From: Ancistrus triradiatus
Lineage: Eukaryota > Chordata > Actinopteri > Siluriformes > Loricariidae
Reading direction: 5' to 3'
Length of the DNA stretch: 64,000 nt
Assembly (NCBI GenBank): GCA_025084515.1
Contig: JAJAGP010000243.1
Coordinates: 137,501 to 201,500 of the forward strand
The notes beneath the pieces were generated by a model that was given only the letters and a program-made list of their open reading frames with translations, did not search any database and had not been told where the DNA came from. The position numbers and the translations under genes are program-made. Below, one piece after another: positions 1 through 14,600 of this stretch (positions within the stretch are counted from its first letter, which is position 1; every line of letters begins with the position of its first letter).

Positions 1-2415
1 TGTCTCTCGAACCAACACACACAATCACGTTCGCTCACAACAGAACGACCACGTCGAAGCCCTGAAATCTCATCGCTGAACATCTGAGTATTTATCAATT
101 TCCAATAAATATTACAAGTATTTACTTCACTGACTGACCGTCCGTTGTTTAAGGAAGTACTTCGACTACGCATCCGATTATCGATGCCACCGGATTTCAT
201 CATAAATAAATAAAACAATTAAAAACAAAGTTACAATCTCCATACTGTACAGGATTTTGCCGAATTCAACGGCGAACATGCTCAAGAGATCCACGATTGT
301 CACGAGGGCTCACCGACGAACCAAACCGCATAAATAACCGTGTTTTTGTGCTTATAGAGCAAACTGTTTGAAGACTTAAACTGTGACAATGAACTAATGC
401 CAAAAAAGGAAAACTGCTCGTCACTTTGAAGACCTGGAAACTACACAAGTCCATAGCCATCTATGGTGGGGAGTCTAAGGGGGTGGGAGGGATGATCTTG
501 TCTCCCCTTATCAGCAGTGCCAATTTTAGAGTACAGAACAGCCAGGTACCTCTGACTTGAAAGGATATTGAACTGCAATAAGTATTTAGTTGCCTTTCAA
601 AGAGAGGCACTGGCTGGCATATAGACAGGCAGATGTCGTTCCATAGTTGACAGTCACTTATTAGAAGGGTTAAAAAGGGAAAGAAAGTAAAAGAAGGGGA
701 AAGAAAAAGAATGAAACCGTCATCTAGGGCATCTAACAGTCAAGGAAAACCAAGAGTACATGTCCTGAGCATGTGGATGGGAGGAACGCCGTTAGTATCT
801 GCCTTCTTATTACAGCAAGAAAAGTAAATCGAGATAAAAATGGGCAAAATAAGTTACAATTTCTTCAGAGCAAAAAGAGCAGCACAAAGCTCCTTCAAGT
901 ACAAGTCAAGTGTTTCGATAGCACTTCACATTCTCAGAAAAATGAGGTCATGCCACGGTATTACCCGAAATCAACCGATCACATCCACACTTCTCATTGA
1001 TCACACTATATTCAGAAGGATCAGTTCACTGAAATATAAGGAAAGTCATCAGCAAGCCTTCTATAATTACTTCTCTGAAGAGCCAAAAAAAATATGCGGT
1101 ACATAACTCTATGGGTGTAGCATTTGCATCTGAATATGGCCACCTGGGTTTGAGTCTTAGTGCGATGCTTTTCGACCTCCCTGGGCATCACACAAACCGT
1201 TTCAGCCCTAACCTTAACCTGCTGACCTGAGTGGCCATGATTGGCCGTGTCTGAGTGCCAGGGCCTCCCCACTCTCAGCAAGTGACTAGTTCCGAGGTTC
1301 TAGTCCCGGCCCTGGTGGGTTGGCATACATGAACGATGGCAAGTGACCTAAAAAGTGTCTTTGGAATGTGGGACTTAAGATACTGGACTATGGACCAGAA
1401 GGTCCTGGGTATCTTGAAGCTCTTTGCACTTGGTAAAGCTCCTAGGTCCAGGGTTCAAATCCCACCTCTGCCAAGCCACCACTGTTGGGCCCTTGAGCAA
1501 GACCCTTAACCCACAACTGCTTGGATTGTAACTGTATCAATTGCAAGTCGCTCTGGATAAGGGCATCTACTAAATGCCATAATTGTAAATGTAAATGAGA
1601 GGAACCCACAGGAAACCCACACAGACACAGGGAGAACGTATCCACAAAGGGTTCAAAGCCAGGTCTTTAGAGCTGCAAGGCAACCTTTAAGAGAACTGTC
1701 CTTCACTGCATAAACATCACAAGCTCTAATAGAAACCATCGGCGGTTTGATTGGAGAATAAGCCAATCATGTGGGACACAGTTAAGGAGAGGAAGGCCAA
1801 GGGTTTGAACGCTTGACAAACACACATAGTTGCATGGATTGTATCCATTACTTGCAAGCTGCTCTGGAGAAGTGTCTTCCTCATGACTAAATGAAAACGC
1901 AAGTGATTGACAGCAACCTAGTCTGATATTCGGTACTGGACTGCTATTATTCTAGACTTACTCTCACTCAAACAATTAATGGGAAACGTTATGAAAAAAG
2001 CAGGGTTTCAAATAAATCTGGAACTCACTGATTTAAACAATGTCAATCTGGACACAGGCTCAAAATATTAACACAGTCTGCTTGTTCCTACCTTCACTTC
2101 CCTGCACACATCCTGACCTCTGCTGGTCTAACCATCACATCTGTACAATGACCAGCAGTGGACCCTCATTTTGAGGACCGGAAGGAAACCTTTCACATTC
2201 ACACAGAAACACAGAGGAACTCAGTGCTTAGGGCTGACAAAGAGGTCTGTTCGGAAATCACATCAGCATCACAGTATTGCAAACAAAACGCTTCCACGAG
2301 ATCCATGTGGTGCCTCCTAGATCTTTGGCTGTCTCAGTCCGTCGCATCCTCCAGTCCAGGACAGACCGCGATCCTCTCAGACGGTCCTACTTCAAGTTTC
2401 AGAATCCTGTCGTCC
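1..2415. other. region downstream of als2: 3' UTR and spacer
   Basis: No gene is seen here. The als2 3' UTR must start at 2415 and run toward lower coordinates, but no canonical poly(A) signal was found on the minus strand, so its end is unknown. A SINE lies at about 1373-1600. A more degraded related fragment may lie around 1800-1900. The remainder shows nothing recognisable, including no sign of the MPP4 gene that follows ALS2 in human. Confidence 0.5.
1373..1600 (+). repeat. tRNA-derived SINE with internal insertion
   Basis: It contains the family blocks found in several copies in this window: a box-B-like GGTTCAAATCC, the CTGCCA/CACTGTTGGG segment, CAAGACCCTTAACCC, the GCTCTGGATAAGGGCATCT block and a TAAATG-rich 3' end. 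It has an extra stretch of roughly 45 bases between two GGTCC copies, absent from the copies at 8492 and 18193. Confidence 0.75.
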
Positions 2416-2621
2416 TTATGTGATCTTCTCATGCTGGATCTGGTAATAACACGCCTGAGAGAGGACACAGACAGTGAGCAGGAAGTAGTCTGGATGCATT
2501 TGTGCCTGTGTTGCTAAACCTTACCTTCAGTGTGGTGAACATGATGCCGTGCTCCCCATGCTGCACGCACGGGTCCATCAGATCTTCTATCAGACTGACC
2601 TCCGAGCCCAAATTCCTTATC
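2416..2621 (-). CDS. als2: als2 exons 34-35: VPS9 C-terminus and stop
   Basis: Exon 34 (2525-2621) encodes IRNLGSEVSLIEDLMDP and HGIMFTTLK. Exon 35 (2416-2454) encodes ACYYQIQHEKIT followed by TAA, matching the human end ACYYQIQREKLN. The 2.1-kb intron before exon 34 (2622-4767) is largely filled by a decayed Tc1 element. Confidence 0.95.
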
Positions 2622-5600
2622 CTGGTATGAAGGGACAGCAGAGACACTGGACATGAGCTCAGAATTAAGGCAGTGTGATGATATAACATTGACACACGGG
2701 CTGTGCTAATAATAAATCAATCAATACAGCAATATATTGCAATATTTATTTTTATAATATACTACATCGCAATTCACCTCAAAACTATAGTTTTTCAAAG
2801 CTAGCTATACAACCAGATCCTACACGATTTTTTCTTTTCATTTTTCTGCCTGATTCAATTCTGTTCACAGTGAAATAACCAACAAGACGAACAAAAAGTC
2901 TTCTTCGAGTGATGAACACATACTTTTGCCACTATAACGACACAACAGCTGATTTTTTTTTAAGCATGAAGTCCAATTACACATCTATAACATTATTTTT
3001 AGTTATTAATAGTGTTACTATTATTTTTATTACAGTGGGGCTTAAAAGTTTGTGAACCCTTTAGAATGTTCTATATTTCTGCATAAATATGACCTAAAAC
3101 TTCATCAGATTTTCACATAAGTCCTAAAAGTAGATAAAGAGAACCCAGTTAAACAAATGAGACAAAAATATTATACTTGGTCATTTATTTATTGAGAAAA
3201 ATGATGCAATATTAGGAAGTGGCAAAAGTATGTGAACCTCTAGGATTAGCAGTTAATATGAAAGTGAAATTAGAGGCAGGTGTTTTCAATCAATGGGATG
3301 ACAATCAGGTGTGAGTGGGCACTCTGTTTTATTTAAAGAACAGGGATCTATCAAAGTCTGCTCTTCACAACACATTTGTGGAAGTGTATGATGACACGAA
3401 CAAAGGAGATTTCTGAGGAGCTCAGAAAAAGAGTTGTTGATGCTCATCAGGCTGGAAATGGTTACAAACCCATCTCTAAAGAGTTTGGACTCCACCAATC
3501 CACAGTCAGACAGATTGTGTACAAATGGAGGAAATTCAAGACCATTGTTACCCTCCCCAGGAGTGGTCGACCAACAAAGATCACTCCAAGAGCAGGGCGT
3601 GTAATAGCTGGCGAGGTCACAAAGGACCCCAGGGTAACTTCTATGCCACTGAAGGCCTCTCTCACAATGGCTAATGTTAATGAGTCACCATCAGAAGAAC
3701 ACTGAACACAATGGTGTGCATGGCAGGGTTGCAAGGAAAAGCCACTGCTCTCCCAAAAAGAACATTGTTGCTGCTCATCTGCAGTTTGCTAAAGAGTCAC
3801 CGTGGACGAGCCAGAAGGCTATTGGAAGAATTTTTTGATTGTGGACGGATGAGACCAAAATAGAACTTTTTGTTTAAAAAGAAAAGTGTTATGTTTGGAG
3901 AAAGGAAATCACTGCATTCCAGCATAAGAACCTTATCCCATCTGTGAAACATGGTGAAGGTAGTTAGTATCATGGTTTTGGACCCCCGTTTTGCTGCATC
4001 TGGGCCAGGACGGCTTGCCTCGTTGATGGAACAATGAATTCTGAATGATATCAGAGAATTCTAAAGGAAAATGTAAGGACAATCTGTCCATGAACTGAAT
4101 CTCAAGAGAAGGTGGGTCATGCAGCAAGACAACGACCCTAAGCACACAAGCCGTTCTACCAAAGAATGGTTAGAGAAGAATAAAGTTAGTGTTTTGGAAT
4201 GGCCAAGTTAAAGTCCTGACCTTAATCCAATGGAAATGTTGTGGAAGGACCTGAAGTGAGCAGCTAATGTGAGGAAACCCACTAACATCCCAGAGCTGAA
4301 GCTGTTCTGTACGGAGGAATGGGATAAAATTCCTCCAAGCCGGTGTGCAGGACTGATCAACAGTTACAGGAAACGTTTAACTGCAGTTATTGCTGCATAG
4401 GGGGGTCATACCAGATACTGAAAGCAAAAGTTCACATACTTTTGCCACTCACTAATATGTAATATTGGATGATTTTTCTCAATAAATAAATGATAAAGTA
4501 TAATATTTTTGTCTTATTTGTTTAACTGGGTTCTCTTTATCTACTTTTAGGACTTGTGTGAAAATCTGATGATGTTTTAGCACAGAAAATTCGAAAGGGT
4601 TCACAACCTTAAGCACCACTGCAATATCGTCCCAAACATGAACATTTTATAAAATAAAAGTAAAATGACTCTGTGGTTCCGAGGAGGTTACTGTCGTCTG
4701 GAGAAACCACATGAAAAAAATGAGGCAGTAATAAATAAACATGGCTTATGACGAGCTGTAATAATACCGAGCACGCAGCACCACGTAGAGGAAAACAGGA
4801 AACAGATCGTCCATAGACCACAGAAAGTCCTGCTTCAGCAGGGACAGGACCTCCTGGGTTATCTCCTCAAAGGTCAGCTGAATGACCTGGAGCTTATCCG
4901 AAGGGGTGAAAGTCGTGCTGGGAGAGAAAACAGAAAAACAAAAGGTTATGAACTGCAGTTAACAGAACACGCTGATACGTAACTCAAAAACTAACCTGAT
5001 TTGCTGTAGGGTCTCCACTGCTGAAGCAAAACAGGCGTCTTTAGTGCTGGATAGTACCTGCATAACGCAATATATATGAACACACAGACATCGTACACTT
5101 GCTCTTATTTCATATCACACAACATTTTGACGGAGTGTAGACTTCACCTGTTGCTTTTCGCCATGTACCATAATGGACACAGGCCAGAATTTCCTAAAGG
5201 CACAGAGAAATATTGATAAAACACAGGCTCTGGTAAACACTCAAACGTCAATAGTATATACAGTATGTGTATCTCACTGTTGGACCCCGAGGAAAGCGAG
5301 GAGAGCCAGGTCAGGCTGTTTGTTGAGGCGTAACACACAGTCCCAGTACACGTCGTCCTCTTTCTCCTTCTCCAAAGCGTACAGCGTGAAGAGTGGCGGG
5401 TAGAGGCGCGGCAGCAAGACTGGCAAGAGCAGGGCTGAACTACTTACAACCCGCCTGTGCAGGAACACAGGTAAACCCAGACATGTAGACACTTGGACAA
5501 CAAAATCAATATTTTAAGTTACACTTCCAAGTCTGGATTTCTTGAGCCAAAAATCGAGTTTTTTGACGACTTTTTGTACAGAACTACTTCCCACAGAAAA

Positions 5601-8600
5601 CAATCGCCAAAACCTCCAACCCTAAAGAGGCTGGCACACAGACGTGAAAGATTATAGCACATAGTTTAGGCTATAACTCCATTTTCTAAAATTTCAGTGC
5701 ATTAATAAAAGCTAAAAACCTAAATACGACGTCACAGATATGCAAATTGGCGCGTTACATCATTTGCCCAAAGCTGCCCCACAAAGGGTTCACCATCTGC
5801 GTTTGTCTCTGGCGTTAACCTTTCAATCTGGACCCTGACTCACCCTGGTTTCGGAGACTCCAGCTCAGTTTCAGACTCGGACTCCTTCCTTGCGTTTGGA
5901 ACTTCAGGCAGCAGCCCTCCTTCCTCTGGAAGATCAGGAAACAGGAACCTACCAACACACACAACTCAACCTGATCTATGAACAGAAATCCAGCGCAGTT
6001 TCACGAAAGCAAAGCCGCTTCAGCGGCTGGCTCTTACCACCAAATCACCAGTGCCGAGCACTACACAAACACACCTGACGATCTGAAAGATGCGGCTGAG
6101 GTAGGATTTGATCTCGTTCACAGCCTGCTGCAGCAGTCGCCGGTTCGCTCCGACTCCCACGTACGTCATCCGGTACACAGCCACCAGCGTCTCCAGCAAG
6201 CGCCCCAGTGGGTGCAGCGGGGTGTCACAGGCCTGTCACCAAAAAGCAGGCGGCACATGGGTACAGGACAGATCTGATCATTGCACTGAAGACACTGTAC
6301 AGAATTAAAAGGTGCAGACCTTGATGAGGTAACGCCGGATGCTGTCGTACTGCTCCAAGGTAACTGGGCCGTCATGCTGGGGGATGAACTCCAAACTCTC
6401 CAGTGTTTTGTTATGGGAACGACTCAGGAGCTCGGGACTACACACACAAGCACAGACTGTGACAGTATAATGTGTCCTTACAACAAGAACGAACGGACAG
6501 CACTATTAAAAGTGCAAATTTTTAAAAGCCGGGACTGAAGCAGCTGTCAATACTCTAGCGAGACAGACCACCCTCAAACATCTGAAGCAAAACTCGGAGT
6601 TGGAGCCAAACAAGGCAAAGGCAAAGTCATCTGCAGGTCCAATAATATGACAGTCATTTGCCTAGGGATACGAACTTTTTGTGCATTTTCGTATCATATT
6701 TCACAGCATCAAGGGTTCGCTAACTTTCCTTCAAAAACAATCCCATATTTGTGCTATAAAATGAAATTTTAGATTTTATTTGCCTATAATATATCGGTAA
6801 CCACATAATGTTTAGCACTTATACTGTAGGTCTGGTTACTTACATAACCACCAACTGAATACGTTTGCTAAAAAGTCTCTACCTGTCTCTGTGTTGTCTT
6901 CTGTTAGTAGTCAGCGCTATAGCGATGTTGTCCCAGGCCATCCTGGTCTCTCCCTGTCCCGATGAGTCACAACCCAGGCTGCTCCAGCACTCGCCAAACA
7001 CGGCCTTCCACTTCTCCTCAGGGTGCACAGCTAACTGACCCAACTTCCTGCTCACAAACACACACACAAGCATGAAGTCACGCACAAACAAACCAAATGC
7101 GAATACATTTAAATATCAGATATGGAGTTTTACACAAGCCGAGTAACACAAACAATAAAACGTACAGCGCACGATTCTTCTCCTTGTCAGAGTCATACAG
7201 GTTGGGTTTGTAGTAGGACCCTGAAATCTTCAGGCCGGTCCCCCACACCCCACTGATGGTACCCTCAATATAATCGCCATTGGGCATTGTTAGTGTTCCC
7301 TGTTGAAAGAGCATGCACAATGATACGATTAAACAATGCACTATTGTATTTATATTGCACTTTTTACAGTGGAGCACTGTCTCAAAGCAGCTTCCCAGTT
7401 TTCTATTATCTTCTAGTATCTAAGCCCAGGCCCAAACTGAGCACGCCTACGGTGACAGTGGCAAGAAAAATCTGCCTAAATGTTATAAGGAAGAAACTAC
7501 CTCCTTACACCATGGGCACATGTCAATTCTAAAAGAAAGCATCTTGCGTTTGAAATCACCTTTCCACTAAGAGCCCAGTCCTCAGAGAATTCGCCCTCAA
7601 ACGTGGTGTCGTCTTCTGAAAGCAACACTCCTGTACCCTGAGCATGGGTGAAAGAAAGTACACAAAGAAAATAAATAACATAGATATGTGGCTGAGTTTA
7701 CCTGCTGTTGATGGTTCTACAGTTGGCCCAACACATCTGCGGGATCCTGGTCCCAGGACCCCACCCCGGAACACATCACCACATGGCGTGGGAGTGCCGG
7801 AAGGATGGAAAGCGCACCAAAATGGGAAAGAGTCACTCAGGGGCATCGGACCTGCAGATATGGGGGCCAGCTGTATATAAAACTAGACGATTTAAGTCTC
7901 ACCATCATCTTGTTGCTGCTGAAGGCTCCTTCGTAGTAGAGCCCAAACTGAGTGACGATTACACCATTGCCCTGCTTCTGATCATCCTGCCATAAACCCA
8001 TATACTTCTCCCCTCTGAAATCAACACAAGCACAAAAAAACTTTCATATTAACACTATTTCATCCAGCTTACAAAGATTTCATATCAAAGACATAAAGAA
8101 ATCAGTTTTCTCCTGAACCTGTGAGATTAATGTAGCTAATAGACAACATATCAACTGTAAGCTTAAATCCTCACACTCACTCAAAGAGACAATTACTTGA
8201 GTTCAGTTGTACACGCAACCTAAACCACTAGGGAGCATTTCTCTTACCTGGTGATGTCATCAAAGACGCCATAGCCGGTTTTCTTGTCGTGTAGCCACTG
8301 GCCGATAAAGACGCTGGGAGAGGTGGAGTTTAGTTTGCCACTCCGCAGCATGCCATGGCCGTGACGCATGTTGTCCTGAAACGAGCCCTCGTACACTTCC
8401 CCTGTGGCATACCTACAAACAGTCTACACTTAATACATACAATATAAGCTTATATAGGCAACACAAACACTCTACATGTATGTACAAGGGACTGTGGTAG
8501 CCTAGCGGTTAAGGTATGGACCAGAAGGTCCAGGGTTCAAATCCCACCTCTGCCAAGCTGCCACTGTTGGGTCCTTGAGCAAGGAACTTAACCCACAATT

Positions 8601-11600
8601 GCTTGGATTGTAAGACTGTATCAAAAGTCACTCTGGATAAGGGAATCTGCTAAATGCTATAAATATAAATGTACAATATATACACAGTACAATGCAAAAG
8701 TCTTAGGCCACCGCTAGATTAGACATACCATTGTTTTAGCAACGGTATAATGACCGTATATCATTATTTTTCAGTCTTATTTTTTAGAAAATAACCACAA
8801 AAACACAGCTTCTACAGGCTACAGTACTTAGTGTGACTTCCCCTTACACTTGAGCAAAAGCAGCATCTGGCAGCTTCATCGAGATGCCAAATTGACCCTT
8901 CAACAGTCTGAAGCTGCTTGATCAGGAATGGTCTTTTTTTTTTAGGGTAGCAGCCAAGAAACCGCTTTTTTTGGAAGGGTAAACAGGGTGAAAAGGCTAA
9001 GATATGCTAAGGCTCACAAAGCATGAAAAAGTATTGCGGCTTGATGAATCCAAGTTTGAAATATTTGGGTCAAATCGTCGATGCTATGTTGTATATGGTC
9101 ATTATACCATTGTTAAAAACAAATCTAATGGTGGCCTAAGATTTTTGCACAGTACTGTATATATAATATTTTTATATATTAAATTTATGGCTGACTGATG
9201 TGTATATGCTGTGTATATATAAAAGACATTACATATTACATAACGCTTTACAGTCCTGTTCCCTATTGGCTAATTGGGCTATATGGGATGTAAAATGTAG
9301 GAAAGAGTGATGAGGGGACCATTTTGGACCCACTCCAAATGTGAATAGTGGTTTCTGGTTAATCAATCCCTTAAGCTTATTATATTACATTCAAGTACTA
9401 TATTTGTCAGGAGTCCATTGCACTACATGGGCCTCCCCTCACCAACTCACCTGAAGGTCCCAAAGCCATGCATCTTGCCATCCTTCCACTGGCCCTGGTA
9501 ATGATCACTCTTGCTATTACTCTTGTTGGGAACGACGTAATCCCCAAATCTGAAAAACCCCCTTTGATTAGAGATACATCAAGATCTTCAATGCCTTTTT
9601 CCACAGTGAGACTGAATAATGAGAGACCAACCCATCCTCCAGTCCATTCTTAAATGTCCCAGTGTACATCCTTCCATCGGGCCATTTCAGCACACCTCTG
9701 AGACACAGAAGCAACCAATCAGCGCCTTCTCCTCATTTACTCAACCCATCCCACCTTCACCAATCCCCTACCTTCCATGGGGTTTGCCAGACACCCAGCG
9801 ACCTTCGTACGTGGCTTCCTTCACCCTGCTGTCCTTATAGAAGGTATAGGAGGCAGTTCGGGAAATGGGTGGGTCTGCTCTCATTCCCGCCCCCGAGGTG
9901 GGAGGGCCGGTATCGGACCAAGCCCCACTCAATGCCTGCTCCACCGCTTGATTTATAGCACGCAACCACTTAGCCTACAATGACACAGTCATAGAGGGAT
10001 TATATGATCGCACTGTAAGACTACACTGAAGCCCTAGTGATTGACAGGTTACCTTTTCTGATGGCGAGGAAGCCAGGAGCGTGAAGGTTTCCTCCGGTGA
10101 CGTCAACTTTAAGCCATACCTGCCCAGCACAAAAACCATGAACATGTCAACTGTAGCACAAGCGCTTTAAAAGCCGATCCATTTGAAGCGGAACACTCAC
10201 AGGCCAGTGTTCTCATCAGATATTGGTTCCACCCAGAGCGTGGCCAACGGGAAGACATGATGAGTGGAGAACTGAGGAGGAAAGGAAGGTCATTCATACA
10301 CCAATCATTGTTAAGTGGTTTTCAATAGTCAAAAAATGCTGTTCTCAAACTGAGAACTCCACAAGGCATGCCAAAGACATGCAAGTTTGCTTCATCTCAT
10401 TACAGGCACTAAATCATAAATAAACACAAAACACATTGACTCTATGAGGGATGAAACTGACCAAAACAAACTGATATGCACGGATTTGGTAAAAATGCAT
10501 ATGAATAAACTTAAGCCGCTCATTCATTCCTTTAGACGTCATTAATATTTATTCTGATCAATAGGTCTGCATGTAACAGTCCATCATGGGTCCATTTAGT
10601 GCAACCAATCACCCAATCTCCTTGACTTGAGCCAAAAAATGAGTGTTCTACCATTTCATCGCTATAATGTAGGGGCACTACTGGTCTGGTCATGTGACAA
10701 CTAAAGAATCCCAATGCAGAGGAGTACTGGAGACTCAGGAGTCTCTGGTATGGCAGAACACCAAAGATACCCGTCTACAAACACGTAAGCAGTGCGCTTT
10801 CTTAAGCACCGGCCAACCTACAACTGGACCTTAAGGGTGCCAGTGAACGAAGAGTTGGCCTTAATGGAGGCAGCGGACTGAGAGAAATGGACTGAATAAA
10901 AATAAAACTTTTAATAAAATAAAAAATGTAGCAGTTCTTATTAAACAAACCGATCCTGCTGTTTATTTTTACTTTTCATGCAATTTGACCAAATCCATTT
11001 TATGAGGTCATGTTTTACTTTCAATTCCTGTAGGGCTGAACAGTATACAAGGTACCAAACACAATGGCAATGCATATAACATACCCTAAATTCTGTTTGT
11101 TTTCTGTTTCCCAATCTCTGATTTATCTGAGTTTACACTAAGCACAATTAGTTTGTCAGATCAATCTTAAATCATATTGTCCATATAACCAGAACATTAT
11201 TATTTAGGTATATACAGTTCAGCTCTACCACACATACAGAATCTCTAAATGAACCCTAAAACAGACATTTGGAGAACTGAGGGAAAGGAAGGGGCCTACA
11301 AGGGAACAACTGTGTCTGACACGGCCCAAGAGACAAAAGAGAACCTAATAACACTGTTCTGCAACATTCAAACGGGAACAGACTGGGAAGAAGGGGACTA
11401 CAGAGACGAAAAAGGGCTTGGATCAGGCACGTCTGTGCCGGTGGCTCCAAAAAGCGAAAAGAAGCAACGAGTGTTACTACAGACATATACAAATTTGTTG
11501 GTACCCTTCCATAAAAAAAGAGGAACGCACTGTTTTGTACAAAATAACTGACACTGACAAGAGTCATTAGCACCCATCACCTAAAAAAAATAAAAAATAA

Positions 11601-14600
11601 AAAATAAATAATAATCAAACTTTTGATTTTTGATTAAATATCTGAACAAACAAAAATGGACAGTTACCGGTAAGTGTTTCGGAACATCAAATCAATTTCA
11701 ATATTAGTCAAAGACAACACAAGTAAACACAAAATGCAGTTTTTAAATGAAGGTGTTTATTATTAAGAGAGAAAAAAATCCAAACCTACTTGGCCTTGTG
11801 TGAAAAAGTGATTTCCCCCTAAACCTAATAACTGGTTGTTCCACCCTTAGCAACAACAACTGCAACCAAGCGTTTGTGAGAACTTGCAAGGAGTCCTTTA
11901 CAGCGTTGTGGAGGAATTTTGGCCACTCATCTTTGCAGAATTGTTGTAATTCAGCCACATTGGAGGGTTTACGAGCATGAACGGCCTTTTTATGGTCATG
12001 CCACAGCATCTCAATAGGTTTCAGGTCAGGACTTTGACTAGGCCACTCCAAAGTCTTCATTTTGTTTTTCTTCAGCATTCAGAGGTGGACTTGCTGCTGT
12101 TTTTTTTGGATCATTGTCCTGCTGCAGAACCCAAGTTCATTTCAGCTTGAGGTCACGAACAGATGGCCGGACATTCTCCTTCAGGATTTTTTGGTAGACA
12201 GCAGAATTTCATAGTTCCATTTATCACAGCAAGTCTTCCAAGGTCCTGAAGCAGCAAAACAGCCCCAGACCATCACACTACCACCACCATATTTTACTGT
12301 TGCTATAATGTTCTTTTTCTGAAATGCTGTGTTACTTTTACACCAGATGTAATGGGACACACACCTTCCAAAGAGTTCAACTTTTGTCTCATCAGTCCAC
12401 AGAATGTTTTCCCAAAAGTCTTGGGGATCATCAAGATGTGTTCTGGAAAAACTGAGATGAGCTTTAATGTTCTTTTTGCTCAGCAGTCGTTTTTGTCTTG
12501 GAACTCTGCCATGCAGGCCATTTTTGCCCAGTCTCTTTCTTATGGTGGGTAAGTGAGGCCTGCAGTTCTTTGGATGTTGATGTGGGGTCTTTTGTAACCT
12601 ATTGGATGAGTCGTTGCTGCGCTCTTGGGGTAATTTTCGTCGGCCAGCCACTGCTGGAAAGGTTCACCACTGTTCCATGTCTTCACCATTTGTGGATAAT
12701 GGTTCTCACTGTGGTTCACTGGAGTCCCAAAGCTTTGGAAATGGCTTTATAACCCTTTCCAGACTGATAGATCTCAATTACTTTCTTTCTCAATTGTTCC
12801 TGAATTTCTTTGGATCTCGGCATGATGTGTAGCTTTTAAGGATTGTCAGGCAGGTCCTATTTAAGGGATGTCCTGATTGAGACAGTGAACTCAGGTGTGA
12901 TAAACCATAGTTATGTTTTAACAATGGGGTGCAATCACTTTTTCACACAGGGCCATGTAGGTTTGGATGTTTTTTCTCCCTTAATAATAAACACCTTCAT
13001 TTAAAAACTGCATTTTGTGTTTACTTGTGTTGTCTTTGACTAATATTTAAATTGGTTTAATGTTCCGAAACACTTAAGTGTGACAAACATGTAAAAAATT
13101 GGAAATCAAAAAGAGGGAAACACTTTTCTCAAGATTGCTTTAAATTTCATCACTTTTCAAGAGGAATGAGCATTGTGTCAATTAGCTGTAAGGGTATGAA
13201 CAAATTTGTATACATTGTTATGTATTACAAGCTTACATAACATACTGTATGTACCCATGATAGCATTTTGGCGTCAAACAGTAAAGCACTAATGTCACCC
13301 TGACACCATTTTTAAAAATGGAATATCGACAAAGCAGCTACAACCACAGGGATCACACTGCTGTCTGATCTACAACGCAAACATTAAAGTCACTGATCTC
13401 AGAAAACATCGCAGAGAGAGACTGAGCCCAGCCCTGGACACTGGGGAAAGCTGTACTAGAGACAGAGGGTCGCCATTGTTCTTGCACTGTTCATACTTAC
13501 AAGCCCTTTAGAGGCAAACATTCCCTACCAGGACAGAAATAAACATCCCTCAGAAACATCATCCCGTGGAGCCAAAATGTTTCCAAGCAATGAAATGATG
13601 GGGGGGAAAAAAGTTGAAAAGCAGAGTCGTGAGCAGAGATGGATAAGGGAGAACGAAATGAACAACAACAGCAGACGAGAAGAGGGAAGCGCCGGCGTAC
13701 CTGGGCGTGAACGAGAGCATCATTAAAGAGGATGAACCAGTTGACGGAGAAGCGGCCGGCGTTCTGCAGGGTCAGAGCTTTGTTGCTGCTCTCGCACACC
13801 AAGCGTCGAGACGCCTTACGCAGAGAGTCCTGAGAGAGGCAGATATGGGAGAACGATAACGCAAACGCTTTCCTTTTTCACACTTTATAACTCATCCGAG
13901 GCCGGCATTTAAGCCAGCGCGCCATCTCATATTTTGTGTGACATTGTCTCACGTCTTGAGCAGTGCTTATGTGTACAGACTGTGTGCGTCTCATTATGTT
14001 CGCAATGCTCGAGCAGTAGCTCACTACATTTGGCAGACTTTTACCACCCTCGCCGAGGTGTGTTTCCGTTCTTCCTTTTGATCGCCGGCCGGCTTTCTCA
14101 CGAGTTCCTCGATTCGTTTCCTGTTTCTGCGATCTCTTTTTTCTTTTGTTCTCGTTTCGCCTCACGTTCCCTTTCATTAAAAGACACCACGGGCGCATTA
14201 CATCCACTATTTGCTCTGAATCTGCTGCTTCTTAAACTGTACACACCTGTGCTGACCGGCATAGACCGGCTTCTTGTTCATAGTCTTGTTACCTCCCGTA
14301 TTGACTATTGCAATTCTCTCCTCTTCGGCCTTTCTCATAAATCCATCCATAGGCTTCAGCTGGTTAAGAATGCGGCTGCTCGTATTATATATAACTCCTT
14401 CTTTTCATCATATTACACCTGTCCTTCAACAACTTCACTGGCTTCCTGTTAAATATAGAATCAATTTCAAAATTCTTATCTATATATTCAAGGCTACCCA
14501 TAATCTTGCACCCCCATATCTGTCAAATCTTCTCAATATCGCGTCTTCCTCCCGCTCGCTTAGATCCTCCTCTTCCACTCTTGTCTCTTTGCCTTCTGCT

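Noticed and set aside
1..2400. Search for MPP4, the gene after ALS2 in human
   Set aside because: No PDZ, SH3 or guanylate-kinase motif seen in any frame.
8492..8672. Functional tRNA gene
   Set aside because: Box A and box B are present, but the flanking body and tail repeat in other copies, which marks it as a SINE; no full cloverleaf was apparent.
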